Shown here: positions 55,535 through 63,025 of the stretch, in pieces
Position numbering within the stretch: the stretch's first letter is position 1
How the letters are laid out: every line of letters starts with the position of its first letter
Source of the DNA: Verrucomicrobiota bacterium
Lineage (GTDB): Bacteria; Verrucomicrobiota; Verrucomicrobiia; Limisphaerales; UBA1100
Length of the DNA stretch: 63,025 nucleotides
NCBI GenBank assembly: GCA_030747505.1
Contig: JASLKQ010000005.1
Location: forward strand, 1 to 63,025
Reading direction: 5' to 3'
Program-made: the position numbers and the translations under genes
Notes under the pieces: generated by a model
Told to the model about the DNA's origin: nothing
The model's database searches: none
The model's input: the letters and a program-made list of their open reading frames with translations, nothing else

Positions 55535-56458
55535 TTAATCTTGCTCAACTCCCATCTTCTCAAAGAAGACAACGTGCTGCCAAGGAAGCTTCTTGTATGT
55601 TTCCACATGCTTAAGAGGAAACAAGGACGCTTCTTTAATCACCTGTTCTTCAGTCATCTTGTGCAGGCGTTTGATCGGCACTTTAGGGTCTTCAGCGCGG
55701 TATTCCACGAAGGCCACGCGACCTCCCGGAATCCATATTTTGGTTCCGGGATTAAGGGCATCCCATTGCTCATGCTCAATCTTATCGTTCAACATTTGGA
55801 TGCGGCGATATAACTTATTATAGTCCTTCCCTATTGATTCAAGGGTTTCTCCCTTCTTTACTTTATGAATGGTCGCTGGCTTGAGAGCCTTCACAATGCC
55901 ACTCATCATTTCATAGGGATGTGAAAATTCATGGTACACATCAACCATGATGACAAGATCCATGGAGTTAGCGTCAAGATTCGGATCCTTTATTGTACCG
56001 AGATGGTCCTTCACATTGGTGATAGCTGCCTCCTTCATATTTTTTTTCAGATCATCCAGCATCTTTTGCTCAATATCCACACCTAGAACAACACCTTGAA
56101 GTCCAATTTTCTTCGCCATGCGCCGTGCGATGTAACCTGTCCCCACACCAATATCGGCTACTTGGTTGCCGGGCCTAAGATTAAGGCATTTAATCATCTC
56201 TTCGGTGTTCTCCTCTTTTTCTCGCTCAGGTCGCTCCAACCAAGTCGCCCCCGCATGACCCATTACATGAGAGATCTGTCTTCCCATATAAAACTTACCG
56301 ATGCCTTCAAAATTGGATCGTAGCACCTGCTGGTACAACGCATCCGTACCCGACAGTGTAACTGGACCGAAAGGCTTAGGCTTAACCGTTTTATCCTGCG
56401 CAACCAGAAACCCCGTAGCGCAGAGGGAAAGGGAGAGTAATTTACAAATCCTCGTCAT
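55535..56458 (-). CDS. Exported SAM-dependent methyltransferase with nested LysM domain
   Basis: 307 residues from ATG 56458; an in-frame GTG at 56467 is possible. The signal peptide is MTRICKLLSLSLCATGFLVA. The class I methyltransferase core has motif I VADIGVGTGYIARRMA (100-115), the acidic post-I residue in VVLGVDIE (Asp129) and DLVIMVDVYHEFSH (168-181). At the strand where such proteins read LKPGGR, this one reads LKP, then a complete LysM domain (about 197-244: IHKVKKGETLESIGKDY to GTKIWIP), then GGRVAFVEYRAEDP. The fold therefore resumes after the insert. A LysM domain binds N-acetylglucosamine chains such as peptidoglycan, so the enzyme may act at the cell wall. It overlaps the small membrane-protein gene upstream. 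Confidence 0.85.
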   Translation of the reverse strand: MTRICKLLSLSLCATGFLVAQDKTVKPKPFGPVTLSGTDALYQQVLRSNFEGIGKFYMGRQISHVMGHAGATWLERPEREKEENTEEMIKCLNLRPGNQVADIGVGTGYIARRMAKKIGLQGVVLGVDIEQKMLDDLKKNMKEAAITNVKDHLGTIKDPNLDANSMDLVIMVDVYHEFSHPYEMMSGIVKALKPATIHKVKKGETLESIGKDYNKLYRRIQMLNDKIEHEQWDALNPGTKIWIPGGRVAFVEYRAEDPKVPIKRLHKMTEEQVIKEASLFPLKHVETYKKLPWQHVVFFEKMGVEQD

Positions 56459-56741
56459 GAAATTCACCTAATTGGCGTATGAAAGTATAGTGGTAAGGGT
56501 AAAGTACTAGAGTTCGCTTCGCTGCCTCCTTGCCGTTGGCTGGAACCGTAAAGGGAAGACTTAACACGTACAGGGCACTCCCTCCAGCAAGAGCTAAAAT
56601 CCCCAACGGTCGACATATGAACACATCAGCAATAATTGCTGGAGCATCCTTCCCTGATCCAGCCGGGTTTGCGTTTACCTTTCCTGTAAATACCATGGAT
56701 ACTACCAAAAGAACCACCAAGTTTTGTTTGAGCTTTCCCAT
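56442..56741 (-). CDS. Small exported membrane protein of unknown function
   Basis: 99 residues from ATG 56741, chosen because the N-terminal hydrophobic signal (LVVLLVVSMVFTGKVNA) then starts near residue 7; an upstream frame start at 56795 has no support. A second hydrophobic segment PLGILALAGGSALYVLSLPF (near 47-66) is followed by TVPANGKEAAKRTLVLYPYH. Such short, signal-plus-one-helix proteins with a conserved C-terminal YxxFxRxLG-like ending recur in bacteria without known function. The stop overlaps the methyltransferase gene by about 17 bp, so the two are expressed together. Confidence 0.65.
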   Translation of the reverse strand: MGKLKQNLVVLLVVSMVFTGKVNANPAGSGKDAPAIIADVFICRPLGILALAGGSALYVLSLPFTVPANGKEAAKRTLVLYPYHYTFIRQLGEFHDEDL

Positions 56742-56846
56742 CCTTAACCTCCTTGCCTCATAAGAATCTATTAAGCCCGCAAAGTCAATCCACACTTGGC
56801 CACAGTAGACTTGCCATTAACGAAGCTAAGAGGCTAAATCTGCTCC

Positions 56847-57224
56847 GTGGAAAAGGCAGATCGAGCATGGGAAACTGGGTGTCATCTCTCCCCTTTGGCA
56901 CTCTTAATTGGCATTCCGGCGGCTAATATAGTGGCTCCTCTGGTGATTTGGTTTGTTCGCAAAAACAGCTCCCCATCCACCGACCGTCATGGGCGTGCGG
57001 TGTTGAATTTTCAGATTTCCATAACCCTTTACTTCGCCGGACTTTTCCTCCTGAACATTATCGCCCAAAAAACCTCCAGCCTTGGCATGCTCGAAACCCC
57101 TGTTGGTATATGCATGCGTACCTGGGCATATCTGAATATATTATTTATCCTACGGGCTGCCTACGATTCTGCCCAAGGGAAACTTTACCAATACCCATTC
57201 TCCATACGTTTCCTCCCCCAATAA
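56847..57224 (+). CDS. DUF4870 membrane protein
   Basis: A 125-residue protein beginning at GTG 56847 with the DUF4870 signature: WETGCHLSPLALLIGIPAAN, then PLVIWFVRKNSSPSTDRHGR, then AVLNFQISITLYFAGLFLL. Three to four membrane helices are visible. DUF4870 proteins resemble the chloroplast Tic20 translocon component by fold, but their bacterial function is unknown. It is divergent from the small exported protein at 56442-56741 (105 bp between starts) and convergent with the 1432-residue dehydrogenase gene; the 56 bp between those stops hold no terminator. Confidence 0.85.
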   Translation: MEKADRAWETGCHLSPLALLIGIPAANIVAPLVIWFVRKNSSPSTDRHGRAVLNFQISITLYFAGLFLLNIIAQKTSSLGMLETPVGICMRTWAYLNILFILRAAYDSAQGKLYQYPFSIRFLPQ

Positions 57225-57280
57225 TACATAACTTAATATCGCGGACGCTCGCTTGCACGGTTTCCAATGCGGATACGGGT

Positions 57281-60200
57281 TTAATCGTTCAAAAACGTAG
57301 CATCCTTTGACTTCAAACGCATCGCTTTTGGTAAAGCCTTAGCATCGAGACGGATAACAATTCGGTGTATACCGGGTTTTAGTTCCGCGGTGAATTGATT
57401 GCCGCGCTTAAGCGGCTTCCCATCAATCCATGCCTCGGTCTGGAGCTCGTCTGGAATCTTAAAGGTGATTAAGCCAGCTTTCTGGACTTCAAATTTAGTT
57501 CCGGCAAATACATGCACCAGCCCCACATGTCGACCAACAGCCGTAACCTCGGTAATATCCTCCGCCGGCAAATCCCCGTTCACGCGCGTGGGCACCAGTT
57601 TCCAGCCAGCATTATTGCCGGCTCCCAGAACATGATTGGACCACTTTTTTTCAAAGTCTTCCTGCACAATCTTTTCGATGCCGTACTGCTCCACGCGATG
57701 GGTTCCGGGAAGCAAGCGCCAGGTTCGTGCCACACCGGTTTTGGTCGCGTCAAACGGACCTGCCTTACCCAGCTCGGCGAGGAAACGGTAAAGATCGAGC
57801 TGTTCTTTTTCGGTCAGACTCAGAATCAGTGCCGGCGGCATAAGTGACTGTCCATTAATTTTCCTTTTCACCTGATTGCGGGGAATGGAAATCAGTTTAT
57901 CAGCCGCATCACGAATCACAATTTCCGCACCAGTCTGGCTTACCTGTACGCCCACCAGCGAACGGTTGTCCTTTGTTTCCACGACCACTGAATGATAGCC
58001 TTCCTTGATCTTGCGGTTCGGATAAAGAATGGACTCGATCAAATAATCTGGCTGCGCACTGGTTCCGATGGAGGTGAAATCCGGCCCCACCTTCCCGCCT
58101 GCTCCACCAATGGCGTGACATACCGTGCAGGCCAGCGCCTTGCGACGGTAGACTTTCTCACCAGCAAAGGGATCACCCTCTTTCATGACGCGGGCGGCCA
58201 ACGCCTTGAGCTCGCCGGCATTCATCTGCTTGGTTAATAGTGAAATATTTTGCGAACGCGCCAAGGCTTCCACCAACACCTTTTCATTTCGACCGCCTTC
58301 GCGTGCCGCCCGCAGACCGGCACTGGCCACAGGCTTGGACAACTGTACGCCAGCCAGACCACCGGCGAGGAGACTCCCTGCTCCCCGGTTACTAAGCAGC
58401 CCGCGCCAAAGTTCAAGAGCGCTATTGGTGTCCTTGGTGTCCCTGAGTACAGCATAAACCTCGTTGAGTGAACCTTTGAGGTTGAATCGGCCCAAAGAAC
58501 GGGCGGCAGCCTGACGAATCTCCAAAGGCTTATCTGCAGCAGCAAGTTTCTTGAGGCCATTCAATACTTTGGACCCGCGAATCTGTACGAGGCTATCAAA
58601 GGCCACTCCACTACCCTCTGCGGCAATCACCAGCAAGGGCTCCACCAACTCAGCCCGTTTCCAAGTGCCCGCCAACTGAACAGCAAAGTTACGAGTAGCA
58701 TCATTATCTGTCTTGATAAACCTCCCCACACCGCCAAGGTCACCGACTGGGCGAACATTCCGCAGAGAAGCCGCACGTGCCAGGGCGGACAAAACACGGG
58801 GATACACATCAGGCTCAAAACCTCCTTCTCGGAGTTGTTTGTACATAAGGGCGAGCTCGCCCGCCCCACCCGCAGCACCAACCAGTTCAATTAATGGTCC
58901 CGCCCCATCAGCAGGCAACTTGCGTTGGCGCACAAGCTGACCGATAAGGGATGCCGCCTGGTTGGGCGGCATCGAGCGCAAAGCAAACTCGGCATGGGCA
59001 ATCTTATCCTTGAAATTAAGCGCACCATTCTGCATGCCACGCACAAAGGGTTCGGCCAGATCATTCATGGTAAGCCACAGGCCGTAATCGAGAAATTTGT
59101 CCATTGGCTGATCAAGGGCCTGCAGGGCATATTGGGCATACTGATGCGCAGCAGCCGAATCCTTCATTTCGGCATACACACGCATGGCCTCTAAACGGAC
59201 TCGAGGATGCTCATCACGGATACCAGCAGCGGCGTGTAATTGGGTAGTATTCAGACGGTCATGCCAATGGGCTAAAACACGCATGGCTGCCGCACGAACA
59301 CGTGCGTCATTAGCCTCAAGGGTAAGCATCAATAGCGAAGCGTTCACCACGTTAACTGCCTCGTGTAACCATAATGCCTCAAGTTGAGCCGTTTCATTTT
59401 CTCCATGGCGATCGAGCCATTTTTTTAGATCCTTCAATATCTTTGGACCACGCTCGTGCAATACTCTCCGAGCCTTGGCCTGATCGTATGCGTTTTCGGT
59501 CAACAGCGTGTCCATGAGAATCGTGTTTTTTTCCTTGGTGAAATCGCGTGGCTTTTGCAGTGAACGTCCCTTGAAGGTCACACGCCAGATACGGCCATGA
59601 ACCTTGTCGCGGCGTGGATCGCGAAAATCCACCTCACCATGCTGAATAATGGGGTTGGACCAATCGGCTATATACAGTGCCCCATCAGGGCCCTGTTTCA
59701 CATCGATTGGCCGGAAATGAGCACTACTACTGCGAATGAAATCGCCCAGATGCTCAGCAGCATAACCGGCACCATTCTCGGCAAGGTTAAACCGAACAAT
59801 ACGGTGCGCGCGAAAATCACAGGTAATGGCCTGCCCTTGAAAACCTTTGGGAAAATGTGGGCTTCTCAGAATCTCCAGTCCGGCAAATTTGGGATAATTA
59901 CCCGGGCTAATGGTATCCATTATCCGACGAGCCCCCGCATAGGTACGATACATTGCGCCAGGAATAGCGTAGCTGATCCCCTGAAAACCCGCTCCATCAG
60001 TAACAAAAGACTGCCCGTATCGATTAAAATGATGTCCCCAGGCATTTACCCAACCACGGTACTGGACACCTGCCTGCTGTGTATCAGGACGCAACCACAT
60101 CACACCGCCACTCTTGAGTCTTACCACCCCATGTGGAGTCTCCAGATGGCTGCGAATGTATATGGATTGGTTGAAGTAGAGTCGCCCATCGTGTCCCCAG

Positions 60201-61579
60201 CGAAGCGTGTGCAGCGTATGGTGGGTGTCCTCAGTACCAAAACCCGATAGCACAATGCGCTTTTCATCAGCCTTGCCATCACCATCGGTGTCCTTGAAGT
60301 GCAGCAACTCCGTGCTTTGCCCCACATAACACCCTCCATCACCAGGCTCCACCGCAGTGGGAATGAAAAGCCCTTCGGCAAACACCTTGGTCTGATCAGC
60401 CCTGCCATCACCATTGGTGTCGTGTAGAACGACAATTTTATCATTGGCAACCTGTCCCGGTTTCACCTGTGGATATACTTCGGAGGTAGCCACCCAGAGT
60501 CGACCTTGTGGGTCAAAATTCATCTGGATGGGTTTGGCCAATGAAGGATTTTCGGCAAAGAGTGTGATCTCGATCCCCTTCATGGTATCAAACTTCGGTA
60601 ATGGCTGTGGTGTGCGGATGGGTGCTTCCGGCTTGGCAATTGAGGGGGATGGCATTGGGCGAAGATCACGCCGAATGGCAATCTCCTTTTCCTTGGCAAT
60701 CACCAAGGGATCAAATCGGGGAATCTCCACGGCATTATTACCCTGCTCGCGTTTACGAAAGCCAAAAATATAGGCCATGTTTTGTGGTCGTGATCGATCG
60801 AAAAAAAGCTGATTCTTGCGCTCTATTAATGCGCGAAGCTGGGAGGCGGACGGAGTATTCACACGTAAATGCCTCTTCACACCAAGCTGGCGACATATCT
60901 CATTGGCTATTGTCCTATAACCATGATTAGTAGGGTGTATCCCATTTTCGGTAAGTGCCTTTTTTGCGGTCACCAAAGGCGGAGCATCAAAGAGCGAGAC
61001 AAATCGATCCCCTTCATTTTCAGCCATAACCCTTAACTCCTCGGTATAGGCAGCCAATTGTCGATTATGCACCGAGGGATCGGGCAACCCTTTCCCAAGA
61101 TGCTCGTGTCGAATTGGCGAAAGTACTACATACCGAATAGAAGAAGTGCCGGAGGCCTTGGCTATAGCTGCCTTGAGGGCACGTATATCTTTACCGAACT
61201 GCTCGGGCTGATTTTCATATGAGCTGGCCATCCCATAACCGAGAAAAACTACCGTTGGCTTTACCAATTCGATTTGTTTCTGCAGTTGCCTCCATCCTTC
61301 ACCAGCAGATTCGCGACCGGCTTGTAGCAGACTGAGCCCTGCACGCGACACTCCACGAGGGGTATCCCCACTCCAGCCAAGATTGCGAAAAGTAATATTC
61401 CGGTCTGGCCAAGCCGTTGTAAGATACAGTTCAAGGTGATTATATTCCTGCATACGCTCGATGAACGCATCCCCAAGGAAAGCAACCCTATCCCCGTCCT
61501 GAAGTTCGAAGGCAGCTGATTTCAAGGAACTCACACTGAAAATTTGTGCGACAATAAATACGTTAAAGAGAAGTCTCAT
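57281..61579 (-). CDS. SGNH-like / PVC-type dehydrogenase / HEAT / haem fusion
   Basis: A 1432-residue exported protein. The signal peptide MRLLFNVFIVAQIFSVSSLK is followed by an SGNH-hydrolase-like domain (about 25-235) whose GDS motif reads GDAF (Ala38 replaces the catalytic serine) and whose DxxH motif reads NGIH, so it is probably inactive. A PVC-type membrane-bound dehydrogenase domain (about 325-690) has GRLWVATSEVYPQV, DTNGDGRADQTKVFAEG and the beta-propeller blocks. HEAT-like repeats occupy about 700-1090. A C-terminal haem-binding domain has CTVCHAIGGAGGKVGPDFTS near residue 1150 and LTEKEQLDLYRFLAEL. A final beta-rich domain of about 150 residues closes the protein. The family oxidises periplasmic sugars or similar compounds; substrate unknown. 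Confidence 0.85.
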   Translation of the reverse strand: MRLLFNVFIVAQIFSVSSLKSAAFELQDGDRVAFLGDAFIERMQEYNHLELYLTTAWPDRNITFRNLGWSGDTPRGVSRAGLSLLQAGRESAGEGWRQLQKQIELVKPTVVFLGYGMASSYENQPEQFGKDIRALKAAIAKASGTSSIRYVVLSPIRHEHLGKGLPDPSVHNRQLAAYTEELRVMAENEGDRFVSLFDAPPLVTAKKALTENGIHPTNHGYRTIANEICRQLGVKRHLRVNTPSASQLRALIERKNQLFFDRSRPQNMAYIFGFRKREQGNNAVEIPRFDPLVIAKEKEIAIRRDLRPMPSPSIAKPEAPIRTPQPLPKFDTMKGIEITLFAENPSLAKPIQMNFDPQGRLWVATSEVYPQVKPGQVANDKIVVLHDTNGDGRADQTKVFAEGLFIPTAVEPGDGGCYVGQSTELLHFKDTDGDGKADEKRIVLSGFGTEDTHHTLHTLRWGHDGRLYFNQSIYIRSHLETPHGVVRLKSGGVMWLRPDTQQAGVQYRGWVNAWGHHFNRYGQSFVTDGAGFQGISYAIPGAMYRTYAGARRIMDTISPGNYPKFAGLEILRSPHFPKGFQGQAITCDFRAHRIVRFNLAENGAGYAAEHLGDFIRSSSAHFRPIDVKQGPDGALYIADWSNPIIQHGEVDFRDPRRDKVHGRIWRVTFKGRSLQKPRDFTKEKNTILMDTLLTENAYDQAKARRVLHERGPKILKDLKKWLDRHGENETAQLEALWLHEAVNVVNASLLMLTLEANDARVRAAAMRVLAHWHDRLNTTQLHAAAGIRDEHPRVRLEAMRVYAEMKDSAAAHQYAQYALQALDQPMDKFLDYGLWLTMNDLAEPFVRGMQNGALNFKDKIAHAEFALRSMPPNQAASLIGQLVRQRKLPADGAGPLIELVGAAGGAGELALMYKQLREGGFEPDVYPRVLSALARAASLRNVRPVGDLGGVGRFIKTDNDATRNFAVQLAGTWKRAELVEPLLVIAAEGSGVAFDSLVQIRGSKVLNGLKKLAAADKPLEIRQAAARSLGRFNLKGSLNEVYAVLRDTKDTNSALELWRGLLSNRGAGSLLAGGLAGVQLSKPVASAGLRAAREGGRNEKVLVEALARSQNISLLTKQMNAGELKALAARVMKEGDPFAGEKVYRRKALACTVCHAIGGAGGKVGPDFTSIGTSAQPDYLIESILYPNRKIKEGYHSVVVETKDNRSLVGVQVSQTGAEIVIRDAADKLISIPRNQVKRKINGQSLMPPALILSLTEKEQLDLYRFLAELGKAGPFDATKTGVARTWRLLPGTHRVEQYGIEKIVQEDFEKKWSNHVLGAGNNAGWKLVPTRVNGDLPAEDITEVTAVGRHVGLVHVFAGTKFEVQKAGLITFKIPDELQTEAWIDGKPLKRGNQFTAELKPGIHRIVIRLDAKALPKAMRLKSKDATFLND

Positions 61580-61853
61580 GATCTAGTGATTCAATTTTGA
61601 TTTACCCATATCCAAAACTGGTAAGAAGTTACCTATTTATTGGTAACAGTTCGCAGCACGATCACCGATAGCGGCACCGTAAGTGATGCTGGCCCACGCA
61701 GGCAACTCGCGTGATGGATTCCGCAAAGCTAAAAAAAGTGCCAACGGAGAGAAAAATGCGCAAAAAGCCTGTTTCATAATGAAAAATGGTCACGAATCAA
61801 ACCGTTTTTGGCTTCCTCATGCAAGCAGTTTGAAAGAACGATAAACAGTTCTC
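61580..61853. other. Divergent intergenic region with one possible hairpin
   Basis: 274 bp between two divergent genes. On the plus strand CACGC (61697 region) and GCGTG form a short stem around AGGCAACTC, followed by TTCCGCAAAGCTA. The block vaguely recalls the core of a c-di-GMP-I riboswitch, but the second helix and the tetraloop-receptor parts are missing. I see no strong promoter and would not name a regulator. Confidence 0.25.
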
Positions 61854-62723
61854 ATGGCGATTAGGATTGAATATCCGGCCATTTATTGTACTGTTTTCCG
61901 CGTGACCTTTTTCTCCCACGCCCCGCCGGGCGTCCTAGGCGCATTGTCGTCTACTCCCGGCGAAAACACATTAGATTGGGTGGCCCTGCTGATGCTTGGT
62001 TTATTCCTGGGTATTCTTTTGGTCTCAGGTTGTTCTTTCTTTGTTACTCGAAGAAAAATTGCCCAAGCGGAGCGTGAAAAAGTAATGAGCCAACCCCCTA
62101 TACAGAAAATGATTCCCAGCAGCTTAAACTTACCTGAGCAATGGCTGGCCATCCGCAGTGGCAACGTAGCAGCGGTTCAGGAGACATTAGGACTATCCAA
62201 ACCAAGACGTTGTTCATGGGAGGACGGATTCGCTATTTCAGGGGTCGAAAGACTCTTTATTTCCCCACCGGTTAATGGCTGGATTCTCGTAGTCGGCCCA
62301 GCCCTCCCAGCGCCTGAAGAGGATGTTGATTTCTGTTTCCATTTTATCTGCCACATCAGCAAACGTTTAGGCCATGTGCAATACTTTAGCCTGAACAGTG
62401 CCTTGAGTCACCATTGCTGGGTACGCGCCCATACCGGTCGCATTGAGCGTGCTTATGCCTGGTGTGGAGAAACCCTATGGAACCAGGGAACCATTACGCC
62501 TGAGGAATCTGTATTGGGAATGGAATGTCATCAATATGGAGATTCCATTGAAAATTTGGATTTAAAACAAGTCAACCGCCTCAACAATAATACGGCTGAC
62601 ATATCGCAATTGGCCGCGCGCTGGAGCCTGAATCCCGCCGCACTCAAGTCGGATGTGTTTGCCAAAAGTGCAGGCATCACGGGCGAATTATTCCCCGCTG
62701 CCTCTGAAACCGAAACCGAGTAA
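61854..62723 (+). CDS. Hypothetical membrane-anchored protein
   Basis: A 289-residue protein; starts at TTG 61944 or GTG 61902 are also possible and would place the single hydrophobic helix (WVALLMLGLFLGILLVSGC, near residue 42) at the N-terminus. The soluble part is about 200 residues with IRSGNVAAVQETLGLSKPRR, VNGWILVVGPALPAPEED, VQYFSLNSALSHHCWVRAHT and RIERAYAWCGETLWNQGT. The block from WILVVGP to RAYAWCG resembles a widely distributed uncharacterised family. No catalytic motif is recognised. A GNAT gene starts 33 bp downstream on the same strand, so the two may form an operon. Confidence 0.7.
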   Translation: MAIRIEYPAIYCTVFRVTFFSHAPPGVLGALSSTPGENTLDWVALLMLGLFLGILLVSGCSFFVTRRKIAQAEREKVMSQPPIQKMIPSSLNLPEQWLAIRSGNVAAVQETLGLSKPRRCSWEDGFAISGVERLFISPPVNGWILVVGPALPAPEEDVDFCFHFICHISKRLGHVQYFSLNSALSHHCWVRAHTGRIERAYAWCGETLWNQGTITPEESVLGMECHQYGDSIENLDLKQVNRLNNNTADISQLAARWSLNPAALKSDVFAKSAGITGELFPAASETETE

Positions 62724-62756
62724 CCGGCGTCCCCCGCGCCCAACCAGAATTTTAAT

Positions 62757-63025
62757 ATGTCATTTGAACTGGCACTCAAGGAGATTGAACCCACTTTTAC
62801 CACCGACGACGGCATCGAGGTGCAAATCCGGCCGCTGGAAGCCGGCGACGAAAAGGCCCTGCTCGGTTTTTTCAAAAACCTACCCGAACCGGAGGTCATG
62901 TTTTTCAAACGCCGCGTGCGCGATCCCGAAGTGATCAAGCAATGGTGTGAGAACATCGACCTTTATGCGCGACTGCCGCTGCTGGCCCTGCACGAAGGCA
63001 AGGTCATCGCCGTGGCCTCCCTCCT
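62757..63025 (+). CDS. GNAT-family acetyltransferase, C-terminus beyond window
   Basis: An open frame from ATG 62757 runs off the right edge (89 complete codons). The visible sequence has the N-terminal half of a GNAT acetyltransferase: DGIEVQIRPLEAGDEKALLG (residues 18-37), then FFKNLPEPEVMFFKRRVRDP, and the strand PLLALHEGKVIAVASLL at the edge. The acetyl-CoA-binding motif should lie beyond the window. The substrate is unknown; related proteins act as standalone enzymes or as domains of acyl-CoA synthetases. Confidence 0.75.
   Translation, partial: MSFELALKEIEPTFTTDDGIEVQIRPLEAGDEKALLGFFKNLPEPEVMFFKRRVRDPEVIKQWCENIDLYARLPLLALHEGKVIAVASL

Noticed and set aside
61690..61770. c-di-GMP-I riboswitch
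   Set aside because: Only fragments of the consensus are present. The second helix and receptor are missing, so I keep it only as a low-interest lead.

Overview
The window reads as chromosome of an uncultured-type Verrucomicrobiota, probably a Pedosphaera-like (subdivision 3) lineage. This rests on gene content, not on a marker RNA: two cytochrome/DUF1501 modules of the planctomycete-verrucomicrobial kind, a PVC-type membrane-bound dehydrogenase fused to a haem domain, an FHA-Ser/Thr kinase with a DWG motif, Sel1-repeat secreted proteins and a DUF4870 protein. Genes are tightly packed, many overlap by ATGA/GTGA/TTGA, and I see no tRNA, rRNA, CRISPR array, insertion sequence or prophage. Two genes run off the window: an Ala/Pro-repeat protein on the left (minus strand) and a GNAT acetyltransferase on the right.

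Layout. 0-6.1 kb: the Ala/Pro-repeat protein, then a divergent three-gene unit of a PSD1-type cytochrome/DUF1549/DUF1553 protein and two tandem DUF1501 paralogues. 6.1-15.6 kb: mostly housekeeping genes: a DUF2071 protein, a 5'-truncated ComEC remnant abutting pdxJ, pdxJ-acpS, glnD, lgt-rluD, pgk-tpiA-secG. 15.6-33.8 kb: twelve minus-strand genes almost without gaps. In transcription order they are an ABC-2 permease, three different SPFH (HflK/HflC-like) proteins, a P1B-like ATPase without its usual metal-site cysteine, an ABC ATPase with an acidic tail, a second ABC-2 permease, a membrane-anchored helical-repeat protein, and an oligopeptide transporter (oppA, oppB, oppC and a fused OppDF ATPase). 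34-41 kb: a divergent FHA-kinase-TM-leucine-rich protein, two Sel1-repeat proteins, a SurA-like foldase and cutA. 41.4-50.2 kb: an SDR oxidoreductase, a small helical protein, an aspartate-family operon (hom-thrC-lysC) ending in a deoxyhypusine-synthase-like gene, a dicarboxylate symporter and eno. 50.2-63 kb: a second cytochrome/DUF1501 module with a SuoX-like molybdopterin enzyme, a DksA-type zinc-finger protein, a secreted methyltransferase with a LysM domain nested inside it, small membrane proteins, a 1432-residue SGNH-like/dehydrogenase/haem fusion, and two right-end genes.

How the parts fit. The two cytochrome/DUF1501 modules and the 1432-residue dehydrogenase look like periplasmic machinery for degrading complex organic matter, as is usual in these bacteria; the substrate cannot be read from sequence. 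The 33.8-to-15.6 kb block is the best candidate for an undescribed system. Three SPFH scaffolds, an altered P-type ATPase and an ABC exporter with two permeases appear to be co-transcribed, with an FHA-kinase sharing the divergent promoter region. A membrane-microdomain or envelope-homeostasis role is inference only. The second standout is the LysM domain inserted between the LKP and GGR halves of a methyltransferase fold.
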